The notes under the pieces: model-generated
Told to the model about the DNA's origin: nothing
The model's database searches: none
Seen by the model: the letters and a program-made list of their open reading frames with translations, nothing else
Assembly (NCBI GenBank): GCA_008668455.1
Contig: RQCD01000021.1
Location: forward strand, 1 to 29,008
Direction of reading: 5' to 3'
DNA length: 29,008 nt
Source: Clostridia bacterium
GTDB lineage: Bacteria; Bacillota; Clostridia; UBA1381
Program-made: the position numbers and the translations under genes
Part shown: piece after piece, positions 7,120 through 14,295 of the stretch
How positions within the stretch are numbered: the stretch's first letter is position 1
Layout of the letters: each line of letters opens with the position of its first letter

Positions 7120-8592
7120 TTATTTCAGAAATTGTCTGAAATTCTTTATTTTATGGAAGGTAATCATGTTGGTATCATGATTGTCGGTGGCGCCGTTATA
7201 GGCAGTCCGGGAAACAAGCAGAATATCATCCCGGTCAAAAATCCAGGACGGATAGGAGAAGCCGTTATGATGCTCCCGTCCGTCTGCAACGGTATAAGAG
7301 ACCTCCCAGCTGTTAAAATCCTTTGATACTGCCATTGCAAGAACGTTTCTTCCATAGGGATACAGACTGCCGAAGGCAATATAATATCCGCTTTTTTCGT
7401 CAAGCTTAATGTCAAATTTGCTTTGCGAGGAGAACGGAAAGCTCTCGTCCAGGCGAACGCGTGAAAGCTTTCCCTCTCTGGGATCATTTTCATCAAGCTT
7501 TAACAGAAGCGATTTTCCGGCGCGTATGGTACGGAGGAAGTTATAGAGCCTGCCGTCCGGAAGCTTTAAAATATTTCCCTCAATGCACTGACGGGGATCG
7601 TCCTCTGCCGGGAAATATAGGGGCGTCACACGCCAGTTTTCCGGGTTCAGCAGATCTGCATCCGCAGAAATGGACAATACTGCCGCATAATGCGAAAGCC
7701 GGATCACTTGATCGCCGCATCTCCATGCCGCCGGATCCGGACGGTTTTTCGGATCTTCGTCTATTTCATAGGCAACCTTTTTTTGCTCCTCTGTCGGATG
7801 CTGATACTCATTTACAAATCCGTATTCCACAGAGGTGTATAGAATCCCGTCATTTTCTAAAAAAGGCATTGCGCCCCGGTGCCAGCCATAGCGGTTGATA
7901 TTTTCTCCGCGCAGGAGGGTGACCGGAGATGTCCAGGTTTTTCCTTCATCTGTGGATTTTCCGATGATTAAATCAGTATAGTCGGTATTTAAAGCGAGAA
8001 TATATAATGCGCCCTGATGCAAAAACAGCATAGGGTTAAATGCCGGGCGGATGTCGCAGACATACTGCCACGTTTCTCCCTCATCCTCGGATTGCAGCAA
8101 AACCGCAAGACAGGGGCATGCCGGAATCGTTGAGCGGTCGCAGGGGACATCGTGCAGCGCCAGGAGCTTTCCGGAAGGCATTCTCACAATGGAGGGAGCA
8201 CAAATGGCATGCCCGGAGTAGTCATAAATATCGTCCTTCGGATGCAGATAGTTGACAACGGATGCGCCGGGGTAATTCTTTCCGGTACGCACATATCGCT
8301 GCATGCTCTCTTTTCCGTCGCTGCGCCTGATATAGCATTCATAATCTGTATTGTCCTCCAGGCCTGAGACGGACTGCGTCGGCGCTGCAAGCGGCATTTG
8401 GGTATACGTCATAGCTGTGCCGGCAGGACGGTAACATAAAATATGCTCCAACCCCTTGCCGCCCTGATCAAACCAATCAACAGAAAATCCTTTTTCATCG
8501 GGAATAATGCGGGAAATATAAGGAAAAAATTCTTTCTCCGGCTCGGTTGGACGGATGTAGGGGGTAAATTGCCAGGTAGTAAGTCCTTTCAT
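7120..8592 (-). CDS. BNR-repeat sialidase-fold protein, putative glycoside hydrolase
   Basis: The 490-residue protein begins with a fibronectin-III-like stretch (residues about 20-105). A six-bladed-propeller region follows with two clear Asp boxes, SEDEGETW (168-175) and STDEGKTW (213-220). The segment APSIVRMPSGKLLA (132-145) resembles the arginine-bearing R-I/M-P motif near the start of exo-sialidases. Such folds act as sialidases or as other exo-glycosidases and glycan-binding proteins; I cannot confirm the full Arg triad and Tyr/Glu pair. No signal peptide is visible, so it is probably cytoplasmic, acting on imported oligosaccharides. The ATG at 8592 has GAGGTGA upstream. It has its own promoter although an esterase gene precedes it on the same strand. 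Confidence 0.75.
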   Translation of the reverse strand: MKGLTTWQFTPYIRPTEPEKEFFPYISRIIPDEKGFSVDWFDQGGKGLEHILCYRPAGTAMTYTQMPLAAPTQSVSGLEDNTDYECYIRRSDGKESMQRYVRTGKNYPGASVVNYLHPKDDIYDYSGHAICAPSIVRMPSGKLLALHDVPCDRSTIPACPCLAVLLQSEDEGETWQYVCDIRPAFNPMLFLHQGALYILALNTDYTDLIIGKSTDEGKTWTSPVTLLRGENINRYGWHRGAMPFLENDGILYTSVEYGFVNEYQHPTEEQKKVAYEIDEDPKNRPDPAAWRCGDQVIRLSHYAAVLSISADADLLNPENWRVTPLYFPAEDDPRQCIEGNILKLPDGRLYNFLRTIRAGKSLLLKLDENDPREGKLSRVRLDESFPFSSQSKFDIKLDEKSGYYIAFGSLYPYGRNVLAMAVSKDFNSWEVSYTVADGREHHNGFSYPSWIFDRDDILLVSRTAYNGATDNHDTNMITFHKIKNFRQFLK

Positions 8593-8622
8593 AATTCATA
8601 TCACCTCGTAAAGTTTTTTTCC

Positions 8623-8651
8623 ATTATATAATTTTCCGGAAACGAAGTCAA
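8623..8651 (-). promoter_or_regulatory. Sigma-A promoter of the BNR-repeat gene
   Basis: On the - strand TTGACT (8646-8651), a 17-base spacer and TATAAT (8623-8628) lie 31 bases before the start codon at 8592. The transcript would therefore start about 25 bases before the ATG. Confidence 0.88.
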
Positions 8652-8725
8652 GCTGTATTTGGAAAACAACCAAAATCGCTGATGAAATGTCCATAAAATT
8701 AGTTTTGTCCATAAATTTAAAAATT

Positions 8726-9586
8726 TTATATTTTTACTTCATCAGGATCAAATTCTTCGCCGATGGCATAAGCTCCGAAATGTTTTCCGGCAAGAGAACC
8801 GATCATTTCATGCCATAAAGAACTGTAATGCGCCTCGGCATGCGGATTTCTGTATTTTGAATCGCCGAAGATCAGCTTGTCGGTAATGGTTGTCAGCATT
8901 AAAAAGCCGGGATACTCTTTGCAAAGCGTATCCTGTGCGTCCTGAATCGCTTTGTCGTTTGCTTTTCTGGTTTCCGGATCACCTTTCCACCAGCTTACAA
9001 CCGAGGAAAACGAACCAACCCGGATGATGCCGAAGGTATCAATACCGAGTTCTTCTGAAAGCCCGTCCCGGAGAGCAATCAGACGATTTATGTAGTCTTT
9101 CTTTGACATTCCGACCAGCATATCACTCTCGCCTTGCAGCCATACTACAAAAATTCTGCAAAGATTTTCCTTGCCGATTTTTCGGATTGCACCAAGTGTT
9201 TTGGTAACAACCGAATGATATCCCTCTGTACCGGGCAGCCAGTATTCTATTCCGGTTGAACCTCTTGCGGCGTGAACAGCCACGATTTCGCGGTTTGTTT
9301 TTTTAATATAGCTTCTTGCAAAGGACGGAAGAAGTGTGGTGCAGTTTTTTTCCGGTGCAAGCAGGACGGGATCTTTTAGCTGATCCAGAAATTCTAAGCC
9401 ATCCGGATTTAAAAATGGTTTCATATCATGCCCAATATTTTCACCGACCGGATTTTTCAGCGGTGTCAGCGTGTCGGTCAGATACTTATATTCAAGCGCA
9501 CCCGGAACTTCCTCTGTTTCCGAACACCCTTCTGTTTCACCCTGCATATTGCTTTGTCCCATAAATAAAATAAGATCTTTTTGCAT
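8726..9586 (-). CDS. Sialate O-acetylesterase-like SGNH esterase
   Basis: The 286-residue protein opens with LILFMGQSNMQGE, the block I motif of the SASA (sialate O-acetylesterase, DUF303) family in which the Ser of GQSNM is the nucleophile. VVWLQGESDM (about 147-156) is the second hallmark, and HYSSLWHEMIG near residue 257 carries the expected catalytic His. The usual Asp three residues before that His is an Ala (HAEAHYS), which is odd. These enzymes remove acetyl esters from sialic acids or from xylan and other sugars. No signal peptide is seen, so it likely works on internalised glycans together with the adjacent sialidase-fold protein. ATG at 9586 follows AAGGAGAA. Confidence 0.78.
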   Translation of the reverse strand: MQKDLILFMGQSNMQGETEGCSETEEVPGALEYKYLTDTLTPLKNPVGENIGHDMKPFLNPDGLEFLDQLKDPVLLAPEKNCTTLLPSFARSYIKKTNREIVAVHAARGSTGIEYWLPGTEGYHSVVTKTLGAIRKIGKENLCRIFVVWLQGESDMLVGMSKKDYINRLIALRDGLSEELGIDTFGIIRVGSFSSVVSWWKGDPETRKANDKAIQDAQDTLCKEYPGFLMLTTITDKLIFGDSKYRNPHAEAHYSSLWHEMIGSLAGKHFGAYAIGEEFDPDEVKI

Positions 9587-9617
9587 GTCCTATTCTCCTT
9601 TTCCATTATTTGTGCTA

Positions 9618-9646
9618 ATCATATCATGAATTTGCAAAAATGTCAA
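9618..9646 (-). promoter_or_regulatory. Sigma-A promoter of the SGNH esterase gene
   Basis: On the - strand TTGACA (9641-9646) is followed after 17 bases by TATGAT (9618-9623). It lies 44 bases from, and divergent to, the tetR promoter, so the two transcripts share an intergenic control region. Confidence 0.85.
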
Positions 9647-9690
9647 TTGTAAATATTTTTTAAATTTTGTAAAAAACTATATGATCTGGG

Positions 9691-9719
9691 TTGACAAACC
9701 GAAAAACTCATGTTATAAT
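9691..9719 (+). promoter_or_regulatory. Perfect consensus sigma-A promoter for the tetR gene
   Basis: TTGACA at 9691-9696 and TATAAT at 9714-9719 are separated by 17 bases. Transcription should start near 9726. This decides that the in-frame TTG at 9691 and ATG at 9718 cannot be the tetR start codon. Confidence 0.92.
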
Positions 9720-9735
9720 GGCGGTGTATAGGAAG

Positions 9736-10332
9736 ATGAGGGTGTATAGTGTGAGAAAAAAGAACGGCACTTTGCTCCGGGATGAGGTTTCGGAAAAAAT
9801 TGTGGAAACAACGGAGTATTTAGTGATTCAGCAGGGCGTGAAAACGCTGACGGTGCGGATGGTTCTCAAAGAATTAGGTGTGACGAACCGCGTTTTTTAC
9901 AATCGCTTTCATAATATAGACGAGGTTTTGAACATTGTCTATGAAAAGGTTGTTTTGAAAATGCGGGAAAACATTCAATTTCCGCCAACCCCCGGAGTGG
10001 ATTTTTTTGAATATGTGGAAAAGGTAGTTTTGCAGTGCTTGTTAGATACCTACGAATTAAAGAAGGAATTCAGCCAGTATACCTTTGAGCATGATTCCCT
10101 TTCTAAAAATAACTGCGATTGGTGGATTGCCAAAATTCGTGAGCTTTTACTTTATGGAATTGAACAAAAGCTTTTAAAAGAGGATCTGGATGTAGACACG
10201 CTGAGTTATTTTGTTTGGTGTTTTTGCCGTGGCTGTAATGCCGACGCGGTCACGCGGAATATTTCCAAAGAGGATGCCGCAAGGTCAATGAAAACCGGAT
10301 TTTCGTATTTTATGGAGGGAATTAAAAGATAG
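9736..10332 (+). CDS. TetR/AcrR-family transcriptional regulator (candidate fatty-acid operon regulator)
   Basis: The N-terminal third is a TetR-type DNA-binding domain: IVETTEYLVIQQGVKTLTVR, then MVLKELGVTNRVFYNRFHNI (the recognition helix region with F-Y-x-x-F). The C-terminal two thirds are helical, rich in aromatic and Cys residues, as expected for a ligand-binding and dimer domain. The frame is open further upstream, but that part lies inside the promoter. I use ATG 9736; GTG 9751, which has GAGGGTG 6 bases before it, is a good alternative. The gene is directly upstream of fabH on the same strand and two identical-type palindromes lie between them, so it probably controls fatty acid synthesis. 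Its ligand is unknown. It is divergent from the esterase gene, which it might also affect. Confidence 0.85.
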   Translation: MRVYSVRKKNGTLLRDEVSEKIVETTEYLVIQQGVKTLTVRMVLKELGVTNRVFYNRFHNIDEVLNIVYEKVVLKMRENIQFPPTPGVDFFEYVEKVVLQCLLDTYELKKEFSQYTFEHDSLSKNNCDWWIAKIRELLLYGIEQKLLKEDLDVDTLSYFVWCFCRGCNADAVTRNISKEDAARSMKTGFSYFMEGIKR

Positions 10333-10358
10333 ATTCTTAGAATGAAAACTTTTGAGAA

Positions 10359-10393
10359 TTTATTTTTCAGCACACACTGTGCTGAAAAATAAA
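10359..10393 (+). promoter_or_regulatory. 35-bp palindrome containing operator copy 1
   Basis: Two perfect 16-base arms (10359-10374 and 10378-10393) flank a 3-base centre CAC. The core, CAGCACACACTGTGCTG at 10368-10384, shares CAGCACAC and TGTGCTG with the second palindrome 59 bases downstream. The arms end in T/A tracts. There is no U run after it on the + strand, which argues against a terminator. Confidence 0.8.
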
Positions 10394-10426
10394 GGATGAG
10401 AATGATGAATGAGTAAGAGAAAATAC

Positions 10427-10443
10427 CAGCACACGGTGTGCTG
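10427..10443 (+). promoter_or_regulatory. 17-bp palindrome, operator copy 2, upstream of fabH
   Basis: CAGCACACGGTGTGCTG is a perfect 8-1-8 palindrome ending 2 bases before the AGAAGGAG ribosome binding site of fabH. It matches the core of copy 1 (10368-10384) at 15 of 17 positions. The arrangement fits a TetR-family operator pair. No convincing -35/-10 pair is visible between tetR and fabH, so transcription may read through from the tetR promoter or start at a weak promoter here. Confidence 0.78.
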
Positions 10444-10459
10444 AGAAGGAGTGAGAAAG

Positions 10460-11410
10460 ATGGGATTAAGGCTGATCGGAACAGGCTTTTATGTGCCGGA
10501 GCAGATTGTCACCAATCAGGATCTGGAAAAATTGGTGGAAACCTCAGATGAGTGGATCACACAGCGCGTCGGTGTGCGCGAGCGGAGAATTTCTTCCGGT
10601 GAGAGCGCAGCCGAGATGGCAATCCATGCGGCAAAAGAGGCAATTGCTGCAGCAAACATTTCACCGGAGGAGATTGATTTGATTGTTGCTGCAACAATTT
10701 CTTCGGATGATATTTGTCCAACAGTTGCCGGAAGTGTAGGAGCAGCGCTTGGAATCACCTGTCCGGCATTTGATGTCAATTCTGCATGCAGCGGCTTTGT
10801 GTTTGCGCTGGATATTGCAGAAAAATATTTAGCCTGCGGCGCAGCAAAAAAAATTCTTGTGATTGGCGCAGAGCGGCTTAGTAAACTTTTGGATTGGACG
10901 GACCGCGGAACATGCGTTATCTTTGGAGACGGGGCGGGCGCTGCAGTAGCAGTGCCGGGAGAAATGTATGAGTCATTGCTTTATACAAGCGGCGGCAGCG
11001 ATGTGATTCATATTCCGAACTGCAATTCCAAAAATCCGTTTTATACCGCGGAGGATCAGATGCCGTACATTTTTATGGACGGACAGGAAACCTTCAAATT
11101 TGCGGTAAATAAAATCGGTCAGGATGTGCGCGCTGTGGCAGAAAAGGCAGGCGCGGAGCTTTCCGATATCCGGATGATCATTCCCCATCAGGCAAATGTC
11201 CGGATTATCGATTATGCGGCAAAGCGGCTAAAGCTTCCGGCTGATAAATTCTATGTAAATCTTGCACACTACGGAAATACGTCCTCGGCAAGTATTCCGA
11301 TGGCATTGGCAGAGCTTGACCGCAAGGATATTTTAAAGCCGGGCGACCTGGTGGTACTGACTGCATTCGGCGGCGGTCTTTCCAGTGCGGCATGTATTTT
11401 TAAATGGTAA
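10460..11410 (+). CDS. fabH: 3-oxoacyl-ACP synthase III (KAS III)
   Basis: FabH condenses acetyl-CoA or branched acyl-CoA with malonyl-ACP, the first elongation step of type II fatty acid synthesis. The 316-residue product carries the Cys-His-Asn triad: C110 in NSACSGF, H243 in PHQANVRII and N273 in HYGNTSSASIP. The C-terminal glycine-rich loop AFGGGLSSAACIF is also present. A GTG at 10451 in the same frame overlaps the AAGGAG element, so the ATG at 10460 is preferred. It opens the fab operon; a small hairpin separates it from acpP. Confidence 0.97.
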   Translation: MGLRLIGTGFYVPEQIVTNQDLEKLVETSDEWITQRVGVRERRISSGESAAEMAIHAAKEAIAAANISPEEIDLIVAATISSDDICPTVAGSVGAALGITCPAFDVNSACSGFVFALDIAEKYLACGAAKKILVIGAERLSKLLDWTDRGTCVIFGDGAGAAVAVPGEMYESLLYTSGGSDVIHIPNCNSKNPFYTAEDQMPYIFMDGQETFKFAVNKIGQDVRAVAEKAGAELSDIRMIIPHQANVRIIDYAAKRLKLPADKFYVNLAHYGNTSSASIPMALAELDRKDILKPGDLVVLTAFGGGLSSAACIFKW

Positions 11411-11428
11411 TAACACGAAATGTGTTAT
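11410..11428 (+). other. Small hairpin between fabH and acpP
   Basis: ATAACAC (11410-11416) pairs with GTGTTAT (11422-11428) around a 5-base loop. An A-rich stretch and TTTTAGGAGG of the acpP ribosome binding site follow. It might influence mRNA stability upstream of the highly expressed acpP; the stem is weak. Confidence 0.4.
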
Positions 11429-11457
11429 ATATAAAAAAATTTTAGGAGGAAACAAAA

Positions 11458-11682
11458 ATGACATTAGAAAGAGTAATTAAGGTATTGGCAGATCATCTGG
11501 AGATGGATGAGAGCGAAATCACAGCAGAAACCACCATGGAGCAGCTGGGTGTAGATTCCCTGGACACTGTGGAGATTTTAATGGAGATGGAGGACGAATT
11601 TGAAACCACCATCCAGCCGGGCGAGGTAAAGGTTACCACCGTTGGCGAATTGGCAGAAGAAATTGACAAATTACTGGCATAA
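11458..11682 (+). CDS. acpP: Acyl carrier protein
   Basis: The 74-residue acidic helical protein has the GVDSLDTVEI motif with S34 as the phosphopantetheine attachment site. ACP carries growing acyl chains between the Fab enzymes encoded around it. The start is supported by AGGAGGAAACAAAA. The pI-lowering Glu/Asp content and four-helix pattern are typical. Confidence 0.98.
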   Translation: MTLERVIKVLADHLEMDESEITAETTMEQLGVDSLDTVEILMEMEDEFETTIQPGEVKVTTVGELAEEIDKLLA

Positions 11683-11695
11683 GAGAGGAAAAAAG

Positions 11696-12646
11696 ATGAA
11701 TTGGTCAAACTCACCGATTTGTAAAATGTGCGGCATTTCCTATCCGATTTTTCAGGGCGGCATGGCGCATATTTCAGACGCAGACCTTGCCGCGGCAGTT
11801 TCCAATGCCGGCGGCTTGGGAATCCTGACCTCCGCAAGCGGAGATGTCGAATGGTTAAAGGATCAGCTTGCAAAAATGGATCAGCTGACCGACCGGCCAT
11901 ACGGTGTGAATATCATGCTGATGGGAAAAAACGTGGACGAGGTTGCACGCGTGGTTGCAGAAAGTAAGGCGGCGGTGGTCACCACCGGCGCAGGCAATCC
12001 GGAGCGGTTTATGCCGATGTGGAAGGATGCCGGAATCGTGGTGATCCCGGTGATTGCGTCGGCGGCAATGGCAAAGCTGATGGAGCGTGCCGGAGCGGAC
12101 GCCGTTGTGGCAGAGGGAACAGAATCGGGAGGACATGTCGGCGAAATGACGACTATGGCGCTTGTTCCGCAGGTGGCAGACGCAGTTTCCGTTCCTGTGA
12201 TCGCGGCAGGCGGCATTGCGGACGGGCGCGGCATTGCGGCGGCGCTGATGCTGGGCGCATGCGGCGTTCAGATCGGAACACGTTTCCTTGCTGCTTATGA
12301 ATGCCCTATCAGTGAGGAATACAAAAAGAAGCTTTTGAAAGCAAACGATACGGCAACGATTGTAACCGGAAAACGTCTCGGACATCCGGTTCGCAGTATC
12401 AAGTCTCCGCTTTCGCGCGCTTTGGCAAAAGCAGAATATTCCGATATTTCGGATGAGGAGCTGGATCAGATGGCAGTGGGCAGTCTGCGCGCTGCCGTGG
12501 TTGACGGAGACAGCAAAAAGGGTTGTTTCCTTGCCGGTCAGATTGCCGGTATGGTGCAGAAAGAGGAATCCGCAGAGGAGATTATAGAAAACCTGGTGCA
12601 GGATACCGAGAGAGTATGGAAGGGAGCAGAGAAATGGGAAAAATAG
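11696..12646 (+). CDS. fabK: Enoyl-ACP reductase II, FMN-dependent
   Basis: FabK reduces trans-2-enoyl-ACP in the last step of each elongation cycle using NAD(P)H and FMN, replacing FabI in many Firmicutes. The 316-residue TIM-barrel protein shows YPIFQGGMAHISDADLAAAV, PYGVNIMLM, VTTGAGNP, ADAVVAEGTESGGHVG and the phosphate-binding AAGGIADGRGIAAALMLGA followed by GVQIGTRF. It belongs to the nitronate monooxygenase-like superfamily, but the fab context settles the role. I chose ATG 11696, preceded by GAGAGGAAAAAAG, although the frame is open upstream into acpP. Its end overlaps fabD by 13 bases. Confidence 0.96.
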   Translation: MNWSNSPICKMCGISYPIFQGGMAHISDADLAAAVSNAGGLGILTSASGDVEWLKDQLAKMDQLTDRPYGVNIMLMGKNVDEVARVVAESKAAVVTTGAGNPERFMPMWKDAGIVVIPVIASAAMAKLMERAGADAVVAEGTESGGHVGEMTTMALVPQVADAVSVPVIAAGGIADGRGIAAALMLGACGVQIGTRFLAAYECPISEEYKKKLLKANDTATIVTGKRLGHPVRSIKSPLSRALAKAEYSDISDEELDQMAVGSLRAAVVDGDSKKGCFLAGQIAGMVQKEESAEEIIENLVQDTERVWKGAEKWEK

Positions 12647-13560
12647 CATTTGTCTTTTCCGGACAGGGCGCACAGTACAGCGGCATGGGAAAAAGTCTTT
12701 ATGAAGCTTCAAGGGGCGCTAAGACGCTTTATGACGCATGCGAAGAAATCCGTCCGGGAACAAAGGAGCAGTCCTTTTCCGGCAGTGATGAGGAGCTGCG
12801 TGATACAAAAAACACGCAGCCGTGTATGTATTTAGTGGAGCTTTCCGCAGCAGAGGCACTCCGGGAGCATGGAATTGCTGCAGACGGTGCGGCAGGCTTT
12901 TCGCTCGGAGAAATTTCTGCGCTTGCCTATGCCGGCGCATACTCCTTTGAGGATGGATTCCGGATCGTGGCAAAGCGCGGCGAGCTGATGAGCCGGGCTG
13001 CCGGGAAACATGATACGGCAATGGCGGCAGTTTTAAAGCTGGACGACAAAACCGTGGAGGACGCAGTGGCATGCTTTGACGATCTGTACGCAGTCAATTT
13101 TAACTGCCCGGGTCAGGTGGTTGTGTCCGGTTCAAAGAGCAGTGTGGACGCATTTGCAGATGCGGTAAAGTGTCTGGGCGGCAGAATGATTCCGTTAGCG
13201 GTCAGCGCAGCGTTTCATTCCCCCTTTATGTCAGGCGCAGCAGAGCAGTTTTCGGATGCTTTAAAGGATTTTGAAATCAGCATGCCCAAACTGCCGGTTT
13301 ATGCAAACCTGACGGCAAAGACCTATGACCGCTCTCCGGCAGAAATTTTGCCGGAGCAGATGAAAAATCCGGTAAGATGGCAGCATACAATTGAAAACAT
13401 GATTGCAGACGGATATACCGATTTTATTGAGCTTGGTCCCGGAAAAACGCTTTGCGGACTCATTAAAAAGATTTCCGGGGATGTCCGGGTATACTCGGTG
13501 CAGGATGCGGAAAGCCTTGAAAATACAGTCTCGGAGGTGCGGGAACATGCTGAAAAATAA
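12634..13560 (+). CDS. fabD: Malonyl-CoA:ACP transacylase
   Basis: FabD moves malonyl groups from CoA to ACP. The 308-residue product starts MGKIAFVFSGQGAQYSGMG, has the nucleophile S90 in GFSLGE (Phe in place of the more common His of GHSLGE) and the catalytic H195 in SAAFHSPFM. The frame is open upstream inside fabK. ATG 12634 was chosen because AGGGAG lies 7 bases before it and the protein then begins at the family N-terminus. It overlaps fabK by 13 bases and fabG by 14, as expected in a tight operon. Confidence 0.96.
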   Translation: MGKIAFVFSGQGAQYSGMGKSLYEASRGAKTLYDACEEIRPGTKEQSFSGSDEELRDTKNTQPCMYLVELSAAEALREHGIAADGAAGFSLGEISALAYAGAYSFEDGFRIVAKRGELMSRAAGKHDTAMAAVLKLDDKTVEDAVACFDDLYAVNFNCPGQVVVSGSKSSVDAFADAVKCLGGRMIPLAVSAAFHSPFMSGAAEQFSDALKDFEISMPKLPVYANLTAKTYDRSPAEILPEQMKNPVRWQHTIENMIADGYTDFIELGPGKTLCGLIKKISGDVRVYSVQDAESLENTVSEVREHAEK

Positions 13561-14278
13561 AACGGCGGTCATCACCGGCGGATCGCGTGGAATCGGCGCG
13601 GCAATTGTGAAGAAATTCGCAGCTGAGGGTGCGAATGTTGCGATTGTTTATCAAAGCAGCTCCGAAAAAGCGGAGCAGGTGCGTTTGGCGGCAGAACAGC
13701 AGGGCGTGAAAGCGTGCATGTATCAGTGCGACGTTTCAGATTTTGATGCCTGCAAGGAAACGATTGCTGCTATTACCAAGGAATTTGGAAAATTTGAAAT
13801 TTTAGTGAATAATGCCGGAATTACAAGAGACAATCTGATTGCAATGATGCCGGACGAGGATTTTCAAAGGGTTCTTGCAACCAATCTGGGCGGCTGCTTT
13901 AACATGATTAAGGCGTCCGGCAGAAACTTTATCCGGAATAAATATGGAAAGATTATTAACATTTCGTCGGTATCGGCGCTTTTAGGACTGGCAGGGCAGA
14001 GTAATTATGCCGCGTCTAAGGCAGGAGTGATTGCTCTGACCAAAACGGCGGCAAGAGAATTTGCATCAAAGAATGTTTCGGTGAATGCAATTGCCCCCGG
14101 CTTTATTGAAACCGATATGACGGAAAATCTGAATACAGAGGAAATTTTAGCAAGAATACCGAAAAAGCGTGTCGGACGTCCGGAGGAGGTAGCGGCTTTG
14201 GCGGCATTCTTAGCAGACGAGGTTTCTGATTATATCACAGGAGAGGTCATCCGCATTGACGGCGGACTGGCAATGTAA
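13547..14278 (+). CDS. fabG: 3-oxoacyl-ACP reductase
   Basis: FabG reduces 3-ketoacyl-ACP with NADPH. The 243-residue short-chain dehydrogenase has TGGSRGIG (10-17) for cofactor binding, NNAG (88-91) and the catalytic S141, Y154 and K158 in SSVSALLGLAGQSNYAASK. PGFIETDM follows at the substrate lid. The real start is ATG 13547, preceded by GGAGGTG inside the end of fabD. The C-terminus ITGEVIRIDGGLAM is canonical. Confidence 0.97.
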   Translation: MLKNKTAVITGGSRGIGAAIVKKFAAEGANVAIVYQSSSEKAEQVRLAAEQQGVKACMYQCDVSDFDACKETIAAITKEFGKFEILVNNAGITRDNLIAMMPDEDFQRVLATNLGGCFNMIKASGRNFIRNKYGKIINISSVSALLGLAGQSNYAASKAGVIALTKTAAREFASKNVSVNAIAPGFIETDMTENLNTEEILARIPKKRVGRPEEVAALAAFLADEVSDYITGEVIRIDGGLAM

Positions 14279-14295
14279 AAGGAGTGAAAGCATAG

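Noticed and set aside
9691..9735. Upstream extension of the tetR frame starting at TTG 9691 or ATG 9718
   Set aside because: These codons are the -35 and -10 elements of a perfect promoter, so they are not in the transcript.
10359..10393. Terminator of tetR
   Set aside because: The stem is long but not followed by a U run on the + strand, and its core recurs as a 17-bp palindrome before fabH, which favours an operator.
10359..10443. FapR or FabT binding site
   Set aside because: The CAGCACAC half-site does not resemble the TTAGTAC- or TTTGAT-type motifs of those regulators, and neither gene is nearby.
11855..12712. 285-codon frame opposite fabK
   Set aside because: Antisense shadow of a clearly identified gene, with no recognisable domain.
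12890..12915. FabD with a defective active site (GFSLGE instead of GHSLGE)
   Set aside because: The nucleophile Ser and the catalytic His (SAAFHSPF) are both present; variation at the position before Ser is tolerated in this family.
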